Positions 13,028 to 20,718 of a stretch of DNA of 64,000 bases are shown one piece after another. The notes under the pieces were generated by a model. It had not been told where the DNA came from and ran no database searches. It was given only the letters and a program-made list of their open reading frames with translations. The DNA comes from Thermaceae bacterium (GTDB taxonomy: Bacteria; Deinococcota; Deinococci; Deinococcales; Marinithermaceae). The DNA lies in NCBI GenBank assembly GCA_027067955.1, contig JAMOUW010000001.1, positions 1 through 64,000 on the forward strand, read 5' to 3'. Position numbers and translations under genes: made by a program. Each line of letters begins with the position of its first letter. Position 1 is the stretch's first letter.

Positions 13028-14266
13028 GTGACCCTCGCCCAGGCCATCCTTTCGCACAAGCTCGGGCGGCCGGTGCGGCCCGGGGAACTGGTGGTGGTGG
13101 AGGTCGATCACGCGATGACGATCGACTCCATCGTGCCCACCGTCATCGACCGGCTGGAAGAGCTGGGCGCTTCTCCCCGCCACCCCGAGCGGGTCTCGCT
13201 GGTCTACGACCACGTTGCCCCGGCGGCCAACGTCAACGTGGCCGGGGCTCAGAAGCGCGGTCGCGACTGGGCGCGGCGCACCGGCGTCAACTTTTACGAG
13301 GTCGGCCGCGGCGTCTGCCATCAGGTGCTGATCGAAGAGGGCGTGGCCCGGCCGGGGGCGCTGATCGTGGGTTCCGACTCGCACTCGACCAGTTACGGCG
13401 GCGTCGGCGCTTTTGGCACCGGCATGGGAGCGACCGACATCGCCCTGGCCATCGCCAGCGGCAAGACCTGGCTGCGGGTGCCCGAATCGGTAAAGGTCAC
13501 CTTCCGCGGCCGGCCGCGGCCGGGGGTGAGCGCCAAGGACGCGGCGCTGGAGATGGTGGGTCGGCTGGGCTCAGGTGGGGCGACCTACATGGCGGTCGAA
13601 ATACATCTGGAAGATGGGGCCGAGGAGGCCTTCGGCCGCAGCGAGCGGGTGACGCTGGCCAACCTGGCGATGGAGGCCGGGGCCAAGGCCGGGATCGTGG
13701 CGCCTTCGGGCGAGATTCTGGATCTTTACGAGGTACCGGACTGGCTGCGGGCGGGCCATGACGCGGTCTACGCCCGCGAGCTGGAGATCGACCTGACGGC
13801 GCTCGCGCCGCGGCTGGCCGCGCCTTTTTTCGTCGACAACGTCCACGCCCTAGGCGACTACGCCGGGGCGGAGGTCGACTTCGTCTTCGTTGGCACCTGC
13901 ACCAACGGCCGCATCGAAGACCTGCGGGCGGCGGCGGAGGTGCTGCGCGGGTGGCGGGTGGCGGCTGGCACGCGGATGCTGGTGGTGCCGGCATCCAGTC
14001 AGGTATTGCAGCAGGCGATGGCGGAGGGCGTATTGCAAACGCTGATCGAGGCCGGGGCGACGATCGGCACCCCCGGCTGCGGCCCCTGCATGGGCCGTCA
14101 CATGGGGGTGGCCGCCAGCGGCGAGCGGGTGGTCTCGACCGCCAACCGCAACTTCAAGGGTCGGATGGGCTCGCCCGACGCCGAGGTCTTTCTGGCCAGC
14201 CCGCGCACCGCGGCGCTGGCGGCGCTCCTGGGCCGCATTCCCGACGAAGAGGAGGTTACCGGATGA
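13028..14266 (+). CDS. lysT: Homoaconitase large subunit
   Basis: With LysU this Fe-S enzyme converts homocitrate/homoaconitate to homoisocitrate. The 412-residue protein has the aconitase-family signatures IVGSDSHSTSYGGVGAFGTG, the cluster ligand Cys in GTCTNGRIEDL and the CxxC ligands in GTPGCGPCMGRHMG. Length matches the LeuC/LysT type of split aconitase. The start is GTG at 13028 with GGAGG six bases upstream, immediately after the heptamer array. Its stop overlaps the lysU ATG (ATGA). Confidence 0.94.
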   Translation: MTLAQAILSHKLGRPVRPGELVVVEVDHAMTIDSIVPTVIDRLEELGASPRHPERVSLVYDHVAPAANVNVAGAQKRGRDWARRTGVNFYEVGRGVCHQVLIEEGVARPGALIVGSDSHSTSYGGVGAFGTGMGATDIALAIASGKTWLRVPESVKVTFRGRPRPGVSAKDAALEMVGRLGSGGATYMAVEIHLEDGAEEAFGRSERVTLANLAMEAGAKAGIVAPSGEILDLYEVPDWLRAGHDAVYARELEIDLTALAPRLAAPFFVDNVHALGDYAGAEVDFVFVGTCTNGRIEDLRAAAEVLRGWRVAAGTRMLVVPASSQVLQQAMAEGVLQTLIEAGATIGTPGCGPCMGRHMGVAASGERVVSTANRNFKGRMGSPDAEVFLASPRTAALAALLGRIPDEEEVTG

Positions 14267-14787
14267 ATCCCACATCCCACACCCCACCTCCCACCTCCCG
14301 AATCTGGCTTTTTGGCGACAACGTCAACACCGACGACATCCTGCCGGGCAGGTACGCCCCCTTCATGGTCGGTGAAGATGTTTTTCAGAACTACGCCTTC
14401 GCCCACCTGCGCCCCGAGTTCGCCCGCGAGTACCGGCCGGGCGACCTGATAGTGGCCGGGCGCAACCTGGGGCTTGGCTCGAGCCGCGAGTACGCCCCCG
14501 AAGCGCTTGCGAAGCTGGGGGTGCGCGCCATCGTGGCGAAAAGTTACGCGCGCATCTTTTACCGCAACCTGGTCAACCTGGGCATCGCGCCTTTCGTTTC
14601 GGAGGAGGTGGTTAATGCTGCAAGAGATGGAAAAGAGGTAAGTTACGACGTTCGCACCGGCGTTCTTAAGCTCGGCGGCCAACGCTACCGGCTCGAGCCC
14701 CCGCCGGCCTTTTTGCTTGCGGCGCTGGAGGAGGGGAGTTTGCTGGCGTACTTCAAGAAGCACGGTGACTTCCCGGGGGTAGAGTGA
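14263..14787 (+). CDS. lysU: Homoaconitase small subunit with repeat-encoded N-terminus
   Basis: The small (swivelling) subunit partners LysT. The 174-residue protein carries the family motifs FGDNVNTDDILPGRY and LGLGSSREYAPEALAKLGV. The ATG overlaps the lysT stop (ATGA). The first 12 residues (MNPTSHTPPPTS) are not part of the fold: they are encoded by tandem heptamers of the type ATCCCAC, apparently inserted at the start codon. Typical LysU proteins begin only a few residues before the IWLFGDN strand, so the extension looks like an insertion tolerated at the N-terminus. The track lists it inside a longer out-of-family ORF (13951). Confidence 0.92.
   Translation: MNPTSHTPPPTSRIWLFGDNVNTDDILPGRYAPFMVGEDVFQNYAFAHLRPEFAREYRPGDLIVAGRNLGLGSSREYAPEALAKLGVRAIVAKSYARIFYRNLVNLGIAPFVSEEVVNAARDGKEVSYDVRTGVLKLGGQRYRLEPPPAFLLAALEEGSLLAYFKKHGDFPGVE
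14267..14301. repeat. Heptamer array inside the start of lysU
   Basis: ATCCCAC ATCCCAC ACCCCAC CTCCCAC are four tandem heptamers, followed by a fifth degenerate unit CTCCCGA. They begin one base after the lysU ATGA overlap and are translated as Pro/Thr/Ser/His-rich residues. Confidence 0.8.
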
Positions 14788-14790
14788 GGC

Positions 14791-15096
14791 ATGGAAGCCC
14801 TGAACGTGGAATGCCCGGTGTGCACCGAGCCGCTGTTGCTCGAGGAAGACGTACTGGACCGGCTCGACGAGGGGAGCCTGCTCGAGTGCGAGGTATGCGG
14901 TGCCGTGGTCGAAGTGGCCCTGCTGGAGCCGCTGACCTTGCGCGTGGTGCAGGCGGCAGGGGGCTTTTTCGTGGACTGCCCCCGCTGCGAGACTCCGATC
15001 GAGGTGGAAGGCGAAGGACCCATTACCTGCCCCGAGTGCGGCTTTACCTTCAAGCCCGACTGGGGCGACGTGGAAGAACTGGAGGAAGAACTATGA
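14791..15096 (+). CDS. LysW-like double zinc-ribbon protein
   Basis: This 101-residue acidic protein has two zinc-ribbon units. The first (CPVC...CEVCGAVVEVALLEPLTL) resembles the whole of LysW; the second (CPRC...CPECGFTFKPDWGD) is another CxxC pair. It ends EELEEEL and lacks the C-terminal EDWGE on which LysX attaches substrate, so it is unlikely to be an amino-group carrier itself. It lies between lysU and lysW, and its stop overlaps the lysW ATG (ATGA). It probably arose by duplication of lysW. A scaffold, regulator or zinc-dependent helper of the carrier pathway is possible, but the function is unknown. Confidence 0.8.
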   Translation: MEALNVECPVCTEPLLLEEDVLDRLDEGSLLECEVCGAVVEVALLEPLTLRVVQAAGGFFVDCPRCETPIEVEGEGPITCPECGFTFKPDWGDVEELEEEL

Positions 15097-15257
15097 CCGT
15101 TACCTGCCCTGAATGCGGCGCCACCCTGACCATCGAAAACCCGGAACTGGGCGAACTGCTTATCTGCGACGACTGCGGCGCGGAGCTCGAGGTTGTCTCG
15201 GTGGAGCCGCTAAAGGTAGAGCTGGCACCGGGAGAAGCGGAGGATTGGGGAGAGTAG
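15093..15257 (+). CDS. lysW: LysW amino-group carrier protein
   Basis: LysW is a small acidic zinc-binding protein whose C-terminal Glu gamma-carboxyl protects the amino group of alpha-aminoadipate during lysine synthesis. The 54-residue product has CPEC and CDDC zinc ligands and ends GEAEDWGE, with the diagnostic EDWGE tail. Length matches Thermus LysW. It is missing from the track as a separate ORF because it lies at the end of a longer frame. ATGA overlap with the upstream gene indicates translational coupling. Its stop codon touches the next heptamer element. Confidence 0.97.
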   Translation: MTVTCPECGATLTIENPELGELLICDDCGAELEVVSVEPLKVELAPGEAEDWGE

Positions 15258-15321
15258 GCCTGTAGCCTGTAGCTCGTGGCCTGTGGTTTTTCTACAAGCC
15301 ACGGGCCACAGGCCACAAACC
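15257..15321. repeat. Facing heptamer arrays between lysW and lysX
   Basis: Four heptamers (GGCCTGT AGCCTGT AGCTCGT GGCCTGT, 15257-15284) face four inverted ones (ACAAGCC ACGGGCC ACAGGCC ACAAACC, 15294-15321) across a nine-base T-rich loop. The arms of 28 bases match at about 22 positions. The first base lies in the lysW stop codon. Same family and same 4+4 design as the element between hcs and lysT. Confidence 0.9.
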
Positions 15322-15362
15322 TTTTCGGTTGCGGGGGAATACTCCGCAGGAACGGATACCGT

Positions 15363-16208
15363 ATGCTGGCCATCCTCTACGACCGCATCCGCGGCGACGA
15401 AAAACTACTATTCGAGGCGGCGGACCGGCTGGGCCTGACCTGGAAGAAGGTCTACCTGCCCCGGCTGGTCATGGAACTGGAAAACCGGCCCTCCGAGCTG
15501 GCGGACGTTAGCGCGGCGCTCGAGCGCGCGGTCAGCCAGTCGCGCGGCCTGGCCGCGAGTCGCTATCTGCGGGCAGTGGGGGTGCCCGCCGTAAACCGGC
15601 CCGAGGTCATTGAAACCGCGGGCGACAAGTGGGCCACCTCGGCGGCGCTGGCGCGCGCCGGGGTGCCGCAACCGCATACTGCGCTGGCTCTCGATCCGGA
15701 TACTGCTGTGAAAATAGCTGAAGAATGGGGCTATCCGCTGGTGGTCAAGCCGGTGGTTGGCTCCTGGGGGCGGATGGTGGCCCGGGTCAACGACCGTGAC
15801 GCCCTCGAGGCGCTGCTGGGGCACAAGCAGTTCATGGGCTACCAGCACCAGCTTTACTATTTGCAAGAATTCGTGGAAAAGCCGGGGCGCGACATCCGCG
15901 TCTTCGTGGTGGGCTCCGAACCGGTGGCTGCCATCTACCGCAGTAGCGCCCACTGGATAACCAACACCGCCCGCGGGGCGGTGGCCGAAAACTGCCCGGT
16001 TACGGATGAGCTGGCAGGAATCAGCCTGGCCGCCGCCGACGCAGTGGGGGGCGGGGTGCTGGCGGTGGACGTTTTCGAGTCGGAGCGCGGCCTGCTGGTA
16101 AACGAAATCAATCACACCATGGAATTCAAGAACTCGGTTGGCGTCACCGGCGTGGACATCCCCGGCAAGATCCTGAGCTACGCGGCAAAGCTCCAGGAGC
16201 TTGCGTAA
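15363..16208 (+). CDS. lysX: LysW-alpha-aminoadipate ligase
   Basis: This ATP-grasp ligase couples alpha-aminoadipate to the C-terminal Glu of LysW. The 281-residue protein has the RimK/LysX features [46 protein letters not shown] and [11 protein letters not shown]. The ATG at 15363 ([14 protein letters not shown]) matches the family; the 29 residues the track adds come from the heptamer region. It follows lysW after the repeat element and is the last lysine gene before the inserted genes. Confidence 0.95.
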   Translation: MLAILYDRIRGDEKLLFEAADRLGLTWKKVYLPRLVMELENRPSELADVSAALERAVSQSRGLAASRYLRAVGVPAVNRPEVIETAGDKWATSAALARAGVPQPHTALALDPDTAVKIAEEWGYPLVVKPVVGSWGRMVARVNDRDALEALLGHKQFMGYQHQLYYLQEFVEKPGRDIRVFVVGSEPVAAIYRSSAHWITNTARGAVAENCPVTDELAGISLAAADAVGGGVLAVDVFESERGLLVNEINHTMEFKNSVGVTGVDIPGKILSYAAKLQELA

Positions 16209-16222
16209 TTGTAAAATACGAT

Positions 16223-17319
16223 ATGGGTTCAGCTTTGCTCCGGGTGCGGTATGCGCTCCTGGGCCTGATGGTCATGGCGTCCGCCAGCGCCCAGGCCGCC
16301 CGCAAACGGTTACGGTTCCGATCAAGCCCATAGCCCCCTTCGTCATGCAACGCCCCAATGGAACTCCCAGCGGGTTCAGCATTGAGCTCTGGGAAGCGCT
16401 CGTGGATCGCACGGGTCTGCAAACCCGCTTCGTAATGCTTCCCGACTTGAAGACCCTGCTGCATTACATAGAATCCGGCGAAGGGGACGCAACCATAGCC
16501 GCGATCAGCATCACCTCCGATCGGGAAGCGCGTATCGATTTTTCGCATCCCTACTTCGATTCCGGACTGCAAATACTGGTAGCCGCCGCCGAGATGGGAG
16601 CCTTGCAAAAGGCTTTCGGAACCCTGCGGCGGCTGACCTCCACCCGGGGTTTCTGGTCAGCCTTTCTGACCCTGGGGCTGCTCCTGGTAGTCTTCGCGCA
16701 CGTGATCTGGTTCATCGAGCGCGACCGCAACCCCTCCTTTGCGCGCCGCTACCCAGCGGGCCTCTGGGACGCCGTCTACTGAGCGCTCGTCACCGTGACC
16801 ACGGTCGGCTACGGTGACAAGACCCCCAAGAGCGCGCCAGGGCAGGCCGTCGCCATCGTGCTGATCTTTTTCGGCTACCTGACTTTCGCCTGGTTTACCG
16901 CCACGGTGGCCTCGGCCCTCACGGTTTCGCAGCTCGAGGGTGCGGTGCGCGGTCCGGAGGACCTTTCGGGCAAGCGGGTGGCCACCGTGACCGGCTCGAC
17001 CACCGAACGCTTTTTGCGACACCTGCCCGGTGTTCGTGTGGCTACCTACCCTCTTATTGAAGGAGCCTACCCGGCACTGCTCGCCGGCGAGGTGGACGCG
17101 GTTCTGTACGACTACCCCAGCCTCGCCTACTACGCCCAGAACGCCGGGCGCGGAAAGGTGCGGCTGGTGGGGCCGATTTTCCAGCACGAGGCCTACGGAA
17201 TCGCCTTCCCTGAGGGGAGCCCCTTGCGCGAGCGCGTCAACCGGGCGCTCCTGGAAATCCGGGAAGAAGGCCTCTACGACCGCATTTACGCCAAGTGGTT
17301 CGGCGCCACCGGGCCCTGA
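16223..17319 (+). pseudogene. Broken GluR0-type ligand-gated potassium channel
   Basis: The intact ancestor would have had a signal peptide, binding lobe 1 (PFVMQRPNGTPSGFSIELWE), helix M1 (about 16651-16725), a pore loop with the K+ filter TTVGYGD, helix M2 (GQAVAIVLIFFGYLTFAWF) and binding lobe 2 (LSGKRVATVTGSTTERFL), as in prokaryotic glutamate receptor channels. Two lesions break it. The signal peptide (MGSALLRVRYALLGLM) is in frame 2 but the rest is in frame 1; one extra C in the run near 16299-16301 would restore AQAAPQTVTV. In addition, an in-frame TGA at 16780-16782 stands where channels have Trp (DAVY*ALVTVTTVGYGD). A TAAAAT hexamer lies five bases before the ATG. Sequencing errors are the alternative. 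Confidence 0.85.
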
Positions 17320-17362
17320 ACCGGGGCGTATCCGGTCGGCTGCGGGTTATCCTGCGGTGAAG

Positions 17363-17857
17363 ATGCTTTACACCCTGGGCCATTCAAGCCTGCCTCCGGA
17401 ACGCTTTTTCGAGCTGCTCCGCACCCATGGCATCGAGGTGGTGGTTGACGTGCGCGCGCGCCCCTTCTCGCGCCACAACCCCCAGTACAACCACCGGCCC
17501 TTGGCGCAGGCGCTGCAGGAGGCCGGCTTCGGCTACGTCTGGATGGGCGACCGGCTCGGCGGCGTGCCCCACGGCAGCCGCCAGAAGCTAAACGTGGAAG
17601 CGCGCCTGCGCGACCCGGAGTTCCAGAAGGGGCTGGAGGCGCTGGTGGAGCTCGCCAGCCGGCACACCGTGGCCCTGGTCTGCGCCGAGGAGGATCCGCG
17701 CCGCTGCCACCGCCGCTTCCTGGTGGTGCGCGGCCTGATCGAGTTCGGCGCCCTGGAAGCGGAGGAGGTGGGTCACATTCGCGCAGACGGCCGCCTCGTT
17801 ACCGAGGCGGCCTTGCGGGCGGAGGAGGCGCCGCTTTTTAGCGGCGAACTGGATTGA
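17363..17857 (+). CDS. DUF488 family protein
   Basis: The 164-residue protein starts MLYTLGHSSLPPERFFELL and contains VVDVRARPFSRHNPQYN, YVWMGDRLGG and CAEEDPRRCHRRFL, all characteristic of DUF488. The conserved Cys/His cluster (CaEedprrCHR) suggests a metal site or nucleic-acid role, but the function is unproven. GTG at 17357 is an alternative start two codons upstream. It lies between the broken channel gene and a convergent secreted protein. Confidence 0.88.
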   Translation: MLYTLGHSSLPPERFFELLRTHGIEVVVDVRARPFSRHNPQYNHRPLAQALQEAGFGYVWMGDRLGGVPHGSRQKLNVEARLRDPEFQKGLEALVELASRHTVALVCAEEDPRRCHRRFLVVRGLIEFGALEAEEVGHIRADGRLVTEAALRAEEAPLFSGELD

Positions 17858-17867
17858 ACACGCTGGC

Positions 17868-18365
17868 TCAGCGTGACGCCATCGCCCTGCCGCGAACCAG
17901 CTGCGCGTAGGTATTCGGAAGCAGGGTGGCGAAAATGGTTTCCACCTCCCCTATTCCCACCGGGTTCAGGTGGCCCTTCGCCGGATAGCTAACTACACCG
18001 AAGCTCTCACTTCCGGCGATCGTGTCGAACCACCAACCTATCTCCTGACCGCTTCCAAGTCGGAGAACCAACCTCGCGTTGTATACCTTATCGCCCCATA
18101 CTGTTGCGACTAGATAGAGGTTGTCCATGAGATAGTTGGGGATGTAAACATCGTAGGCCACCTCGGTGGCGAGCGGGTAGTACGAAACCCGGGCCTGGGC
18201 AGCCTCCCAACCTAGCCATACGCCGTCTTCCGTAAGTAACTCGACCACCGGAGCAAGCTGTTGCTGCATCAGCTCCACCACGGCCTCGGGAGCGCTTCTC
18301 TCTTCAACCGTGAAAGCCAGAGCCAGAAATGACGCCAGTGTCAGCACTATCGCCAGTTTTTTCAT
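17868..18365 (-). CDS. Secreted protein of unknown function
   Basis: This 165-residue protein begins with a clear signal peptide (MKKLAIVLTLASFLALAF) and has no cysteine near the cleavage site, so it should be exported and soluble. The mature part is aromatic-rich with alternating beta-type stretches (ARVSYYPLATEVAYDVYIP, GQEIGWWFDTIAGSESFG). I recognise no family. An AAAGGAG site precedes the ATG. It is convergent with the DUF488 gene, with 10 bases between stops, and separates lysX from lysY. Confidence 0.7.
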   Translation of the reverse strand: MKKLAIVLTLASFLALAFTVEERSAPEAVVELMQQQLAPVVELLTEDGVWLGWEAAQARVSYYPLATEVAYDVYIPNYLMDNLYLVATVWGDKVYNARLVLRLGSGQEIGWWFDTIAGSESFGVVSYPAKGHLNPVGIGEVETIFATLLPNTYAQLVRGRAMASR

Positions 18366-18437
18366 GTCTCTACTCCTTTCGGCTGCATATTGATTCTAGC
18401 ATTGACCTTTTCTAATTACAACCAAAGCGCGTAACAT

Positions 18438-18470
18438 GTAGTAGGTAGTAGGTAGTAGGTAGTAGGTAGC
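18438..18470. repeat. GTAGTAG heptamer array upstream of lysY
   Basis: Four perfect tandem copies of GTAGTAG (18438-18465) are followed by the partial unit GTAGC. Same unit length and copy number as the other arrays, different sequence. No facing inverted arm was found nearby. The region 18366-18646 holds nothing else that I recognise apart from a possible -10 for lysY. Confidence 0.85.
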
Positions 18471-18631
18471 TTACATCGATTTTGCCATGTGTGAACTAAC
18501 AACATGCTTCGCACGCTCCGCTACGGGGGCAGCGCGAACAGGTCAGAGATTCATCACGCTTGGAGAAGTGACTCAAACGGTTCCACGGGCCTGCGGAGAC
18601 GCATCCTTGCGCCGCCAGAACGCCCGCCTGT

Positions 18632-19681
<1,050 letters not shown>

Positions 19682-19777
19682 ATCAGCCCGCCAGCGGCTC
19701 AACCGCGGCTGCTAACAAAGCGGCTCATATTGCGTAAATCGGCACGCCAGCGGGTAGCCATTATTGTCACGCGCTGT

Positions 19778-20701
19778 TCACACCCAGCGCGCCAGCTCCT
19801 CTTCCACACCACCCGCGCGCTCGCACGCGAGCCCGCGGACGCGCGCGTCCGCGGGTGCCGCGCTCAGGTAGGCCTTCAGGTGACCGCGGAAGGCGCGCAG
19901 CGCCCAGACCTCGCCGCGGTCCGCGTACCACGCCAGGTGCAGGCGCAGGTGCTCCCGCGCCGCCGCGCGCCGCGCGGCGGCGTCCACCCGCTCGCGGCAC
20001 ACTTCGGCGAAGAACCACGGCCGCCCCAGCGCGCCCCGCGCCACGGCCACGCCCACCCCCAGCTCGCGGCGGGCGCGGTAGTCCTCCACGCTGCGCACGT
20101 CGCCCGTCCCCACCACGGGAATCCGCACCGCCCGCGCCACCTCGCGCACCGCCTCCCAGTCGGCCCGGCCCCCGTAGCGCTGCCGGGCCGTGCGCCCGTG
20201 CACGCGCAAAAGCGCCGCCCCGGCCTGCTCGAGCGCCCGGGCCACCTCCACCGCGTTTTCCCGCGAAAACCCGAGCCGCAGCTTCACGCTCACCAGCAGA
20301 CCGGTCGCCTCGCGCACCCCGGCCACCATGCGCGCCGCCCGCGCGGGGTCGTCTAAGAGCGCCGCCCCCGCGCCCCGCGCCGTCACCTTGGGCATGGGGC
20401 AGCCCATGTTCAGGTCGATGGCGCGGGGGCGCACCCGCTCCTGCACCAGCGCCGCGGCCCGGGCGACCTCGCCGGGGTCCGCGCCCGCGAGCTGCACCAC
20501 CCGCGAACGCTCCTCGGGGTGGAACCGTAAGAGCCGCCACCCCTCCACCGACCCCTGCAGCAGCGAGCCCGCCATGACCATTTCCCCCACCGTCCACAGC
20601 GCCCCGAAGCGTTCGCTGACGAGCCGGAAGGGCGCGTCGGTGAGGCTGGCCATGGGGGCGAGCACCGCCCCCATGGCTGCGGGGTCGAAGGGGAAATCCA
20701 C
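19778..20701 (-). CDS. dus: tRNA-dihydrouridine synthase
   Basis: This FMN enzyme reduces uridines in tRNA D-loops. The 307-residue protein has LAPMASLTDAPFRLV, the catalytic-Cys motif DLNMGCPMPKV, SVKLRLGF (FMN phosphate site), VHGRTARQRYGG and GTGDVRSVEDYR. It follows the amylase gene after 17 bases on the same strand and may be cotranscribed with the maltodextrin operon, though a functional link is not evident. GC content is extreme, which produces many shadow ORFs. Confidence 0.93.
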   Translation of the reverse strand: MDFPFDPAAMGAVLAPMASLTDAPFRLVSERFGALWTVGEMVMAGSLLQGSVEGWRLLRFHPEERSRVVQLAGADPGEVARAAALVQERVRPRAIDLNMGCPMPKVTARGAGAALLDDPARAARMVAGVREATGLLVSVKLRLGFSRENAVEVARALEQAGAALLRVHGRTARQRYGGRADWEAVREVARAVRIPVVGTGDVRSVEDYRARRELGVGVAVARGALGRPWFFAEVCRERVDAAARRAAAREHLRLHLAWYADRGEVWALRAFRGHLKAYLSAAPADARVRGLACERAGGVEEELARWV

Positions 20702-20718
20702 CCCGCGATTCTACCGGC

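Noticed and set aside
16780-16782. In-frame TGA as a recoded Trp or selenocysteine codon
   Set aside because: The same gene also has a frameshift at its signal peptide, and other genes here use TGA as a stop. Loss or sequencing error is simpler.
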